This document shows, in pieces, positions 26,597 to 34,074 of a DNA stretch of 64,000 bases. A program made the translations under genes and the position numbers. Source of the stretch: Streptomyces sp. IMTB 2501 (GTDB lineage Bacteria; Actinomycetota; Actinomycetes; Streptomycetales; Streptomycetaceae); assembly GCF_001953885.1 (NCBI RefSeq), contig NZ_MQUS01000014.1, forward strand, positions 62,001 to 126,000. Direction: 5' to 3'. Position 1 is the stretch's first letter, and each line of letters opens with the position of its first letter. The notes under the pieces were generated by a model. That model was not told where the DNA came from and did no database searches. It saw only the letters and a list, made by a program, of their open reading frames with translations.

Positions 26597-27334
26597 TCAG
26601 GCGCCGACAGCGACCGGCAGCGACTCGGCTGCCTCGGCATAGCGTTCGAGTACCACTCGTGCCACCTCGGGCGCGGGCCCGAGCACGTCCGCCAGTACGT
26701 CCGCCCCGGCCGCACCTCGTGCGATGCGGTCCGGGAGGAAGCCGGGGGCCAGGACGTACGGTGCGACGGCGACCCGCTCGCAGCCGAGGGCACGCAGCTC
26801 GGCCACGGCGTCCTCGGTGCGGGGCAGGGATGCGGAGGCGAACGCAGGTCGCACGGCGCACCAACCGGTGTGCCACCACTCCCGCGCGATGTCGGCGATC
26901 GCTGCGATCGCCTCCGGGTCGGAGGACCCCGCCGAGGCCAGCACGACCCCGGTCGAGGACTTGTCGGCGGGCGTCAGCCCCGCCTCGTACAGCCGCCGTT
27001 CCAGCGCCGACAGCAGCAGCGGGGACGGGCCGAGCACATCCGCCTGCCGGATCCGCAGCCGCGCCGGCGCCTCCCGCAGCACGGCCGGGATGTCGGCCTT
27101 GGCGTGGAAGGCGCGGGTCAGCAGCAGCGGCAGGGCGACGACGTCCCGCACGCCCTCAGCCGCCAGGGACTCCAACACCCCGTGCACGGACGGGACGTTG
27201 AAGTCCAGGAATCCGGTCTCCACGCGCAGCCCCGGCCGCTGCGACCGTACCCGCTCCACCAGGGCGTGCACGGTCGCCGCGTGCCGTGGGTCACGGCTGC
27301 CGTGGGCGATGACGAGGAGAACCGGACGGTGCAT
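26597..27334 (-). CDS. Sirohydrochlorin ferrochelatase (CbiX/SirB type)
   Basis: A 245-residue two-domain chelatase. The first domain starts LLVIAHGSRDPRHAATVHAL with the catalytic His in IAHGSRD; a second copy of the fold begins near residue 125 (VVLASAGSSDPEA) and has lost the equivalent His. The enzyme inserts iron into sirohydrochlorin to make siroheme, the cofactor of the sulfite reductase encoded upstream in the same cluster. It starts 7 bases after the end of ssuC and is probably the last gene of the sulfur operon. Cobalt insertion is the alternative for this family, but the neighbourhood favours iron. Confidence 0.9.
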   Translation of the reverse strand: MHRPVLLVIAHGSRDPRHAATVHALVERVRSQRPGLRVETGFLDFNVPSVHGVLESLAAEGVRDVVALPLLLTRAFHAKADIPAVLREAPARLRIRQADVLGPSPLLLSALERRLYEAGLTPADKSSTGVVLASAGSSDPEAIAAIADIAREWWHTGWCAVRPAFASASLPRTEDAVAELRALGCERVAVAPYVLAPGFLPDRIARGAAGADVLADVLGPAPEVARVVLERYAEAAESLPVAVGA

Positions 27335-27341
27335 GGGTGCC

Positions 27342-28220
27342 TCAGCCCTTCACCAGCAGGCCACGGCTGCGCAGCACCCACCGCTCCAGCGGACTGAAGA
27401 TCAGCAGGTCGATGGCGATACCGACGAACAGGATGAGCAGGATGGCCTCGAAGACCATGGCCATGTCGCTGTTGGTGCGGCCGTTCTCCAGCAGCTGGCC
27501 GAGGCCCACGCCCAGGTCCGGGAACTGAGCGATGATCTCGGCGGCCATCAGCGAGCGCCAGGAGAACGCCCAGCCCTGCTTGAGCCCCGCCACATAGCCG
27601 GGCATCGCGGCCGGCAGCACGACATGCCGGATGCCCTTGACACCCGTCGCGCCGAGGGTGCGGCCCGCGCGCAGGAACAGCGGCGGCACCTGGTCCACGC
27701 CGGACACGAGGCCGTTGGCGATGGAGGGGACCGCGCCGAGCAGGATCACCGCGTACATCATCGAGTTGTTCAGGCCCAGCCAGATCACGGCCGGCGGCAC
27801 CCACGCCACCGACGGCAGCGACTGCAGACCGGACAGGATCGGGCCGATGGCCGCGCGCACGAACTTCACCCGGGCCACCAGCAGACCCAGCGGTGTGCCG
27901 ATGAGCAGTGCGAAGAAGAAGCCCAGCAGACCGCGCGAGACACTGGTCCAGATGTAACCGAGCAGAGTGCCCTGCAGCCAGGCGTCCTTGAAGGCACCGC
28001 CCACGGCCGCCGGCGACGGCAGTTTGCTCGGGTTGCCGACGACCGGATAGAGCAGCGACCAGACGGCCAGGACCACCGCGATCGCGACGATGGGCGGCAG
28101 GATCTTGTTGGTGAACGTCTGCCGGAAGGGCGTACGGCCTACGACACCGGTCTCCAGAGCGTCCAGGCCCGCCTCGATGCTTCCCGCGTCCGCGGGGGTC
28201 TTCGTCTCAGTGCTGGCCAT
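27342..28220 (-). CDS. ssuC: Sulfonate ABC transporter permease SsuC
   Basis: A 292-residue inner-membrane permease of the nitrate/sulfonate/taurine class. After a polar N-terminus of about 40 residues come six hydrophobic helices. The cytoplasmic EAA loop is GATGVKGIRHVVLPAAMPGY near residue 180, which docks on the ATPase. ATG 28220 overlaps the end of ssuB by 14 bases and follows GGGAGATCC, implying translational coupling. An upstream in-frame codon at 28238 would add six residues. Function is inferred from family and from the neighbouring ssuA, ssuB and cys genes. Confidence 0.92.
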   Translation of the reverse strand: MASTETKTPADAGSIEAGLDALETGVVGRTPFRQTFTNKILPPIVAIAVVLAVWSLLYPVVGNPSKLPSPAAVGGAFKDAWLQGTLLGYIWTSVSRGLLGFFFALLIGTPLGLLVARVKFVRAAIGPILSGLQSLPSVAWVPPAVIWLGLNNSMMYAVILLGAVPSIANGLVSGVDQVPPLFLRAGRTLGATGVKGIRHVVLPAAMPGYVAGLKQGWAFSWRSLMAAEIIAQFPDLGVGLGQLLENGRTNSDMAMVFEAILLILFVGIAIDLLIFSPLERWVLRSRGLLVKG

Positions 28221-28986
28221 GACGGCGGATCTCCCCACGCAGTACTTCGGTGATCTCTAGGGACAGTTCCGCCACGGGGGCGTCCTCGATGCGGCGCGGC
28301 TGCGGGATGCCGACCTGCCACTCGCGCGCGATCCGGCCCGGCCGGGACGACAGCAGGACAACCCGCTGCGCCAGCCGCACCGCCTCGCGCACGTTGTGCG
28401 TGACGAACAGCACCGAGAGGCCGGTCTCCGCCCAGATGCGCGTCAGCTCGTCGTGCAGCACGTCCCGCGTGATGGCGTCCAGCGCCGCGAACGGCTCGTC
28501 CATCAGCAGCAGATTGCTCTCCTGGGCCAGCGCGCGGGCCATCGCCACGCGCTGGCGCATACCGCCGGACAGTTCGTGGACCCGCTTGCCGTGAGCGCCC
28601 TGCAGCCGGACCAGTTCGAGCAGTTCCTCGGCCTTGCCGCGCCGCTCGGACTTCTCGACTCCCCGCAGCTTCAGGGCCAGTTCGATGTTCTTGCCCGCGG
28701 TCAGCCACGGGAAGAGGGCGTGTTCCTGGAACATCAGGGCCGGGCGGCCGTCCGTCGTGATGGAACCGGCGGTCGGCCGGTCCAGGCCGGCCACCAGGTT
28801 CAGCAGCGTGGACTTGCCGCAGCCCGAGGCACCCAGGAGGGTGACGAACTCGCCGGGCGCGACATCGATGCTGATGTCGTCCAGGACGAGCTGCTGCCCC
28901 CCGGGTGTCGCGAAGGACTTCGAGACATGCTTGAGGCGTGCCGCGTAGTCGACCGACTCGTCGGCCTTGGCGAGAGTCGTGGCCAT
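28207..28986 (-). CDS. ssuB: Sulfonate ABC transporter ATP-binding protein SsuB
   Basis: A 259-residue ABC ATPase: Walker A GASGCGKST, Q-loop MFQEHALFPW, signature LSGGMRQR, Walker B LLLMDEPFAALD, and switch His in FVTHNVREA. The FQEHALFPW variant is typical of nitrate/sulfonate/taurine importers. It powers uptake with SsuC and the lipoprotein SsuA. ATG 28986 is chosen because AGGAGG ends eight bases upstream; the GTG at 28995 overlaps that ribosome site. The 36-base gap to ssuA is short enough for co-transcription. Confidence 0.92.
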   Translation of the reverse strand: MATTLAKADESVDYAARLKHVSKSFATPGGQQLVLDDISIDVAPGEFVTLLGASGCGKSTLLNLVAGLDRPTAGSITTDGRPALMFQEHALFPWLTAGKNIELALKLRGVEKSERRGKAEELLELVRLQGAHGKRVHELSGGMRQRVAMARALAQESNLLLMDEPFAALDAITRDVLHDELTRIWAETGLSVLFVTHNVREAVRLAQRVVLLSSRPGRIAREWQVGIPQPRRIEDAPVAELSLEITEVLRGEIRRHGQH

Positions 28987-29022
28987 GGTCGTCACCTCCT
29001 GGGAACTCGTCGGGTTCTTACG

Positions 29023-30129
29023 TCAGCTGCCGAGGCCGGCGTCGCTGACCGTGCTCTCGCCCTCGGCCTTGAGGACCTTGTTGAGGATCGTCAGGTCGTA
29101 GATGCCCTTGAGGTTCGGCTTGTGCAGCAGGCCGGCCTTGACCGCGTGCTGCGCCTCGGTGTCGAGGGTGGCGGCCAGCGGGTCGTCGGTGAACTGGATC
29201 GACTTCCAGGCCGGGTCCAGGACGTTCGCCGGCAGGCCCTTGCCGGAGTCGTCCGCCAGCTGCTTGTTCGCGGCCGCCTTGGCCTGGTCCGGGTTGGCGT
29301 TGATCCACTTGTTGGTCTCGACCGAGGCCTTCAGGACCGCCTCGACGGCCTTCGGGTGCTGCTTCAGGAAGTCCTGCCGCACGATGATGTTCGTGATCAC
29401 GAACTTCTTGTCCGGCCACAGCGACGACTCGTCCAGCAGCACCTTGCCGCCCTTGGCGACCAGCTTGGACGCGGTCGGCTCCGGCACCCAGGCGCCGTCG
29501 ACGGAACCGGACGCGTAGACATCCGGGGTGGTCTTGTTGTCGGTGCGGACGACCGTCACATCACCCTTGCCGCTCTGCGCGTCGACGTTCCAGCCCTGGC
29601 CGGCGATCCAGTTGAGGAACGCCACGTCCTGCGTGTTGCCGAGCTGCGGGGTGGCGATCTTCTTGCCCTTGACGTCCTGCAGGGACTTGATCTTCTTCGG
29701 GTTCACCACCAGCTTCACCCCGCCGGAGGCCGAACCGCCGATGATCTTCAGAGCGTTGCCGTTCGACTTGGTGTAGCCGTTGATCGCTGGGGACGGACCG
29801 ATCCAACCGATGTCGATGGAGCCGGAGTTGAGGGCCTCGATCTCGGACGGGCCGGCGTTGAAGGTCGCGTACGAGGCCTTCGTGGCGCCCAGTTCCTTCT
29901 GGAAGTAGCCCTGCTGACGGCCGACGAGCGCGGTGCCGTGGGTCAGGTTCCCGAAGTATCCGATCTTGACGGAGTCCAGGCCGTCGGTCTTCTTGGCCCC
30001 GGCGGCCACCTTGGCGGTGTCGTCGTTCTTGCTCTGGGACCCGTAACCGCAGGCGGCGAGCGTGAGGAGGGGGAGCGCGGCGAGCGCGGCGATACCGCGG
30101 CGCACCATGGCGGAGTGGTTGGCAGGCAC
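29023..30129 (-). CDS. ssuA: Sulfonate ABC transporter substrate-binding lipoprotein SsuA
   Basis: A 368-residue periplasmic-binding-type protein. The N-terminus MVRRGIAALAALPLLTLAAC is a lipoprotein signal with lipobox LAAC, so the mature protein is anchored on the outer face of the membrane. The body (VKIGYFGNLTHGTALVGRQQ, then DIGWIGPSPAINGY) matches the SsuA/NrtA/TauA binding family for alkanesulfonates. GTG 30129 follows GAGAGGAA at nine bases. Upstream lies a 223-base gap after cysN that holds a small open frame ending in Cys-Val-Cys and a hairpin next to the ribosome site. This hints at separate control of the ssu genes. The monooxygenase SsuD is not in the window. Confidence 0.92.
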   Translation of the reverse strand: MPANHSAMVRRGIAALAALPLLTLAACGYGSQSKNDDTAKVAAGAKKTDGLDSVKIGYFGNLTHGTALVGRQQGYFQKELGATKASYATFNAGPSEIEALNSGSIDIGWIGPSPAINGYTKSNGNALKIIGGSASGGVKLVVNPKKIKSLQDVKGKKIATPQLGNTQDVAFLNWIAGQGWNVDAQSGKGDVTVVRTDNKTTPDVYASGSVDGAWVPEPTASKLVAKGGKVLLDESSLWPDKKFVITNIIVRQDFLKQHPKAVEAVLKASVETNKWINANPDQAKAAANKQLADDSGKGLPANVLDPAWKSIQFTDDPLAATLDTEAQHAVKAGLLHKPNLKGIYDLTILNKVLKAEGESTVSDAGLGS

Positions 30130-30245
30130 GGGAGGTGTTCCTCTCGTTGGCCCGGCGGTCACGGTCTCTCAGGCCGTGGCCGGGAGATCGGCAGGTCTGC
30201 GTCTACGGCGGTGGGGGGTGCGGGCGCGCAAGCGGTGCGCGTACG

Positions 30246-30350
30246 TCAGCACACACATCGCGCGACCCCGCCCTGCCCGCTGCCGAGAGCGCCGCTGCCG
30301 ATGCGGCCGCCCTCCTTCGCGAACGTGGAGTAGACATCGGTCGTCGTCAT
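30246..30350 (-). CDS. Possible 34-residue leader peptide between cysN and ssuA
   Basis: An ATG two bases after the cysN stop opens a 34-codon frame starting MTTTDVYSTF and ending ARCVC, with codons TGT GTG TGC just before TGA. Two Cys codons next to a stop, upstream of a sulfur-source transporter, resemble actinobacterial cysteine-responsive leader ORFs. A small hairpin GCGCA-CCGCT-TGCGC follows immediately, and an imperfect hairpin (GGCCACGG with CCGTGACC) lies before the ssuA ribosome site. No strong ribosome site precedes it except coupling from cysN. It could equally be chance. Confidence 0.35.
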   Translation of the reverse strand: MTTTDVYSTFAKEGGRIGSGALGSGQGGVARCVC

Positions 30351-30352
30351 GG

Positions 30353-31687
30353 TCAGAAGTCCCAGCCGTCGTCTTCGGCCGCGTCCCTGACCGGCTCGGG
30401 CGCGGCGAACGACTCGCCGACCATGCCCGCGGTCAGCGTGGTGCCGTCGCTCGGGTCGATCAGGATGAAGGAGCCCGTGCGGCGCGAGTCGGCGTAGGCG
30501 TCGACCGGCAGCGGCTCGGCGGTCCGGATCTTCACCCGGCCGATGTCGTTGGCGACGAGCTGTCCCGGGTGCGGGTGCAGGGACAGGTCGTCCAGCGTCA
30601 GCCGGGACGGGATGTCCTTCACGATCGCCTTGACCGTGCGGGTGCCGTGCTTGAGCAGCACCCGGTGGCCGACGGTCAGTGCGGCGTCGGCGACATGGCA
30701 GACGGTGGCCTCCACGTCCTGCGTGGTGGCCGGCGCGTCCTTCGTCGGCACGATCAGGTCGCCGCGCGAGACGTCGATGTCGTCCGCGAGCAGCACCGTC
30801 ACCGACTGCGTCGTCCAGGCCACGTCGACCGGCTCGCCGAGCAGATCGATGCCGGAGATCGTCGTCGTACGGCCGGACGGCAGGACCGTGACCGGGTCGC
30901 CGACACGGAACGTACCGGCCGCGATCTGGCCCGCGTATCCCCGGTAGTCCGGGTGCTCGGCGGTCTGCGGCCGGATCACGTACTGCACGGGCAGCCGGGC
31001 GTGGCAGTGCGCCAGGTCGTGGCTGACCGGGACGGTCTCCAGGTGCTCCAGGACGGTCGGGCCGCCGTACCAGTCCATGCTCGCGGACGGCTCCACCACG
31101 TTGTCACCGGCGAGCGCAGAGATCGGGATCGCGGTGACCTCGGGAACGCCCAGTTCGGTCGCGTACGCCGTGAACTCCTCGGCGATCGCGGCGAACACCG
31201 TCTCCTCGTAGTCGACGAGGTCCATCTTGTTGACCGCGAGGACGACGTGCGGGACGCGCAGCAGGGCCGCGATCGCCGCGTGCCGGCGGGTCTGCTCGAC
31301 CACGCCGTTGCGGGCGTCGACGAGGATCACGGTCAGCTCGGCGGTGGAGGCACCGGTGACCATGTTGCGGGTGTACTGCACATGGCCCGGCGTGTCGGCC
31401 AGGATGAAGCGGCGCCGGGGCGTGGCGAAGTAGCGGTAGGCCACGTCGATCGTGATGCCCTGCTCCCGCTCGGCGCGCAGGCCGTCGGTGAGCAGCGCGA
31501 GGTCCGGGCCGTCCTGGCCGCGGCTCGCGGAGGCCCGCTCCACGGCCTCCAGCTGGTCGGCGAGAACCGACTTGGAGTCGTGCAGCAGCCGTCCGACGAG
31601 GGTGGACTTGCCGTCGTCGACGGAGCCGGCGGTGGCGAACCGCAGCAGCGTGGTGGCCGAGAGCGACTCGGTCGTGGTCGTGCTCAT
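30353..31687 (-). CDS. cysN: Sulfate adenylyltransferase subunit 1 (GTPase) CysN
   Basis: A 444-residue translation-factor-like GTPase that drives APS formation by CysD. G-motifs: P-loop AGSVDDGKSTL near residue 20, GITIDVAY, DTPGH near 97, and NKMD near 153. EF-Tu-like beta-barrel domains follow. There is no fused APS kinase; that activity is the separate cysC in the same operon. ATG 31687 is two bases from the cysD stop (31690), so translation is coupled. Cytoplasmic, heterodimer with CysD. Confidence 0.95.
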   Translation of the reverse strand: MSTTTTESLSATTLLRFATAGSVDDGKSTLVGRLLHDSKSVLADQLEAVERASASRGQDGPDLALLTDGLRAEREQGITIDVAYRYFATPRRRFILADTPGHVQYTRNMVTGASTAELTVILVDARNGVVEQTRRHAAIAALLRVPHVVLAVNKMDLVDYEETVFAAIAEEFTAYATELGVPEVTAIPISALAGDNVVEPSASMDWYGGPTVLEHLETVPVSHDLAHCHARLPVQYVIRPQTAEHPDYRGYAGQIAAGTFRVGDPVTVLPSGRTTTISGIDLLGEPVDVAWTTQSVTVLLADDIDVSRGDLIVPTKDAPATTQDVEATVCHVADAALTVGHRVLLKHGTRTVKAIVKDIPSRLTLDDLSLHPHPGQLVANDIGRVKIRTAEPLPVDAYADSRRTGSFILIDPSDGTTLTAGMVGESFAAPEPVRDAAEDDGWDF

Positions 31688-31689
31688 GG

Positions 31690-32625
31690 CTAGAAGTACC
31701 CCTCGCGCTTGCGGTCTTCCATCGCGGCCTCGGACATCTTGTCGTCGGCACGGGTCGCGCCCCGCTCGGTGAGCCGGGAGGCCGCGATCTCGGCGATCAC
31801 GGCGTCCAGCGTGGTCGCGTCGGAGTCGACGGCTCCCGTGCAGGACATGTCACCGACGGTCCGGTAGCGGACCTGGCGCTTCTCGACCCTCTCGCCGTCC
31901 TTCGGGCCGCCCCACTCGCCGGCCGTCAGCCACATGCCGCCGCGCTGGAACACCTCGCGCTCGTGTGCGAAGTAGATCTCCGGCAGCTCGATGCCCTCGC
32001 GGTCGATGTACTGCCACACGTCCAGCTCGGTCCAGTTGGACAGCGGGAACACCCGGACGTGCTCGCCGGGGGCGTGCCGGCCGTTGTACAGGTTCCACAG
32101 CTCGGGGCGCTGGCGGCGTGGGTCCCACTGGGAGAACTCGTCGCGCAGCGAGAAGACCCGCTCCTTGGCGCGGGCCTTCTCCTCGTCCCGGCGGCCGCCG
32201 CCGAAGACGGCGTCGAACTTCTCGCTCTGGATCTTCTCGGTCAGCGGCAGCGTCTGCAGCGGGTTACGGGTGCCGTCGGGACGTTCCTTCAGCACACCGC
32301 GGTCGATGTAGTCCTGGACCAAGGCCACATGGAGGCGCAGCCCATGGGCGGCCACCACACGGTCCCGGTACTCAAGGACCTCAGGGAAGTTGTGTCCCGT
32401 GTCCACATGCAGCAGCGAGAACGGCACGGCCGCCGGCGCGAACGCCTTCAGCGCCAGGTGCAGCATGACGATGGAGTCCTTGCCGCCGGAGAAAAGGATC
32501 ACCGGCTTCTCGAACTCGCCCGCCACCTCGCGGAAGATGTGCACCGCCTCGGACTCCAGCGCGTCCAGATGCGACAGGGCGTACGGGCTGTCCGTGCCCT
32601 CCTGCACGGAAGCGACGGTGGTCAT
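31690..32625 (-). CDS. cysD: Sulfate adenylyltransferase subunit 2 CysD
   Basis: A 311-residue catalytic subunit that makes APS from ATP and sulfate. The PP-loop ATP-pyrophosphatase motif ILFSGGKDSIVMLHLA is near residue 45, followed by HVDTGHNFPE, the family-specific FGGGRRDEEKARAKER and FPLSNWTELDVWQYI. ATG 32625 overlaps the cysC stop by four bases (ATGA). In the cluster it lies between cysC and cysN, the usual actinobacterial order. Confidence 0.96.
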   Translation of the reverse strand: MTTVASVQEGTDSPYALSHLDALESEAVHIFREVAGEFEKPVILFSGGKDSIVMLHLALKAFAPAAVPFSLLHVDTGHNFPEVLEYRDRVVAAHGLRLHVALVQDYIDRGVLKERPDGTRNPLQTLPLTEKIQSEKFDAVFGGGRRDEEKARAKERVFSLRDEFSQWDPRRQRPELWNLYNGRHAPGEHVRVFPLSNWTELDVWQYIDREGIELPEIYFAHEREVFQRGGMWLTAGEWGGPKDGERVEKRQVRYRTVGDMSCTGAVDSDATTLDAVIAEIAASRLTERGATRADDKMSEAAMEDRKREGYF

Positions 32626-33158
32626 GCCAGTCCCCTTTCGCTGAGCACGGCGTACACCGACGCCGCGGACTCCTGGACCGTCTGGTTCTGGGACTCGATC
32701 CGCAGATCGGGCGACCGGGGTTCCTCGTACGGATCGTCGACCCCGGTCAGCCCCGTGAGCTCGCCCGCGGCCTGCTTGGCGTACAGGCCCTTCACATCGC
32801 GCACGGAGCACACCTCGACCGGGGTGGCCACATGCACCTCGACGTACGCCGTGTCGTGCTCCTCGTGGCGCTTGCGCACCGCGTCCCGGCTGTCCGCGTA
32901 GGGCGCGATCACCGGGACGAGTGCCGTGACACCGTTGCGGGCCAGCAGTTCGGCGACGAAACCGATGCGCTGCACGTTGGTGTGCCGGTCCGCACGGCTG
33001 AAGCCGAGTCCCGCCGAGATGAACTCGCGGATCTCGTCGCCGTCGAGCACCTCGACGCGTCGGCCCTCGGCCCGCAGCCGGTCGGCCAGCTCGTACGCGA
33101 TGGTGGTCTTGCCGGCGCTCGGCAGACCCGTGAGCCAGACGGTGGCTCCGGTGGTCAC
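32622..33158 (-). CDS. cysC: Adenylylsulfate kinase CysC
   Basis: A 178-residue P-loop kinase that phosphorylates APS to PAPS. Motifs: VWLTGLPSAGKTTIAYELAD (P-loop), LDGDEIREF, GFSRADRHTNVQRIG and VIAPYADSRDAVRKRH. I chose GTG 33158 because AGGAG ends six bases upstream and the conserved sequence begins almost at once. ATG 33188, which overlaps the cysH stop by four bases, is the coupled alternative and adds ten residues. Its presence beside a cysH with iron-sulfur cysteines means the cell can make PAPS as well as reduce APS directly. Confidence 0.93.
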   Translation of the reverse strand: MTTGATVWLTGLPSAGKTTIAYELADRLRAEGRRVEVLDGDEIREFISAGLGFSRADRHTNVQRIGFVAELLARNGVTALVPVIAPYADSRDAVRKRHEEHDTAYVEVHVATPVEVCSVRDVKGLYAKQAAGELTGLTGVDDPYEEPRSPDLRIESQNQTVQESAASVYAVLSERGLA

Positions 33159-33184
33159 GTGGTTCTCCTGGTTGTCGATGGTCG

Positions 33185-33895
33185 TCATCCGTGCAGCCCG
33201 CACTCGGTCTTGGCGCGGCCCGCCCAGCGGCCGGCCCGCGCGTCCTCGCCCTCGAGGACCCGCCGGGTGCACGGGGCGCAGCCGACGGAGGCGTAGCCGT
33301 CCATCAGCAGCGGGTTGGTGAGGACGCCGTGCTCGGCGACGTAGGCGTCCACGTCGTCCTGGGTCCAGCGGGCGATCGGGGAGATCTTGACCTTCCGCCG
33401 CTTCTCGTCCCAGCCGACGACCGGGGTGTTCGCCCGGGTCGGGGACTCGTCGCGGCGCAGGCCGGTCGCCCACGCCTGGTAGCCCTTCAGCCCCTCTTCC
33501 AGTGGCCTGACCTTGCGCAGCGCGCAGCACAGGTCGGGGTCGCGGTCGTGCAGCTTCGGGCCGTACTCCGCGTCCTGCTCGGCGACCGTCTGCTTCGGCG
33601 TGAGCGTGATGACGTTGACGTCCATCACGGCCTCGACGGCGTCACGGGTGCCGATGGTCTCCGGGAAGTGGTAACCGGTGTCCAGGAACACGACGTCGAC
33701 GCCCTTCAGCACGCGCGAGGCGAGATGGGCGACGACGGCGTCCTCCATGGAGGACGTGACGCAGAACTTCGTGCCGAAGGTGTCGACCGCCCACTGCAGG
33801 ATCTCCAGGGCGGAGGCGTCCTCCAGGTCACGGCCCGCCTGCTCGGCGAGTGCCTTCAACTCCTCGGTCATACGGTCTTCCTGAGCCGTCGTCAT
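33185..33895 (-). CDS. cysH: Adenylylsulfate/phosphoadenylylsulfate reductase CysH
   Basis: A 236-residue reductase giving sulfite from activated sulfate. The N-terminal PP-loop-like region is VTSSMEDAVVAHLASRVLKG. Cysteines expected for a [4Fe-4S] APS reductase are present: CC in DPDLCCALRKVRPLE near residue 120 and CAPC near 205. The C-terminal ECGLHG supplies the catalytic Cys. By family knowledge the CC plus CxxC pattern favours APS over PAPS as substrate. ATG 33895 overlaps the zinc-ribbon gene by four bases, with GGAGGGG upstream. Confidence 0.93.
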   Translation of the reverse strand: MTTAQEDRMTEELKALAEQAGRDLEDASALEILQWAVDTFGTKFCVTSSMEDAVVAHLASRVLKGVDVVFLDTGYHFPETIGTRDAVEAVMDVNVITLTPKQTVAEQDAEYGPKLHDRDPDLCCALRKVRPLEEGLKGYQAWATGLRRDESPTRANTPVVGWDEKRRKVKISPIARWTQDDVDAYVAEHGVLTNPLLMDGYASVGCAPCTRRVLEGEDARAGRWAGRAKTECGLHG

Positions 33896-34074
33896 ATCCG
33901 CTCGTCCCCTCCGTGGTCGGCTCGCTGCAGCCCCCGGGCGAGCAGCCCGAGGAACTTCAGCTGGAATGCGCGGTTGCAGGCCCCGCATTCCCAGGCACCG
34001 TGACTCTGCTCGTGCGGACGCAGGTCCTCGTCGCCGCAGTAGGGGCAGTAGAAGGGCGCGGCACGCTCGCTCAC
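33892..34074 (-). CDS. Small zinc-ribbon protein of the cys operon
   Basis: A 60-residue protein with two CxxC knuckles, YCPYCGDEDL (residues about 9-18) and WECGACNRAFQLKF (about 28-41), separated by HEQSHGAW. This spacing fits a rubredoxin-like or zinc-ribbon fold binding one metal. It overlaps sulfite reductase at its start and cysH at its end, each by four bases, so its synthesis is coupled to both. Similar small proteins occur at this position in other actinobacterial cys clusters, to my knowledge without assigned function. A role as electron carrier or assembly factor for the reductases is a guess. Confidence 0.85.
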   Translation of the reverse strand: MSERAAPFYCPYCGDEDLRPHEQSHGAWECGACNRAFQLKFLGLLARGLQRADHGGDERI

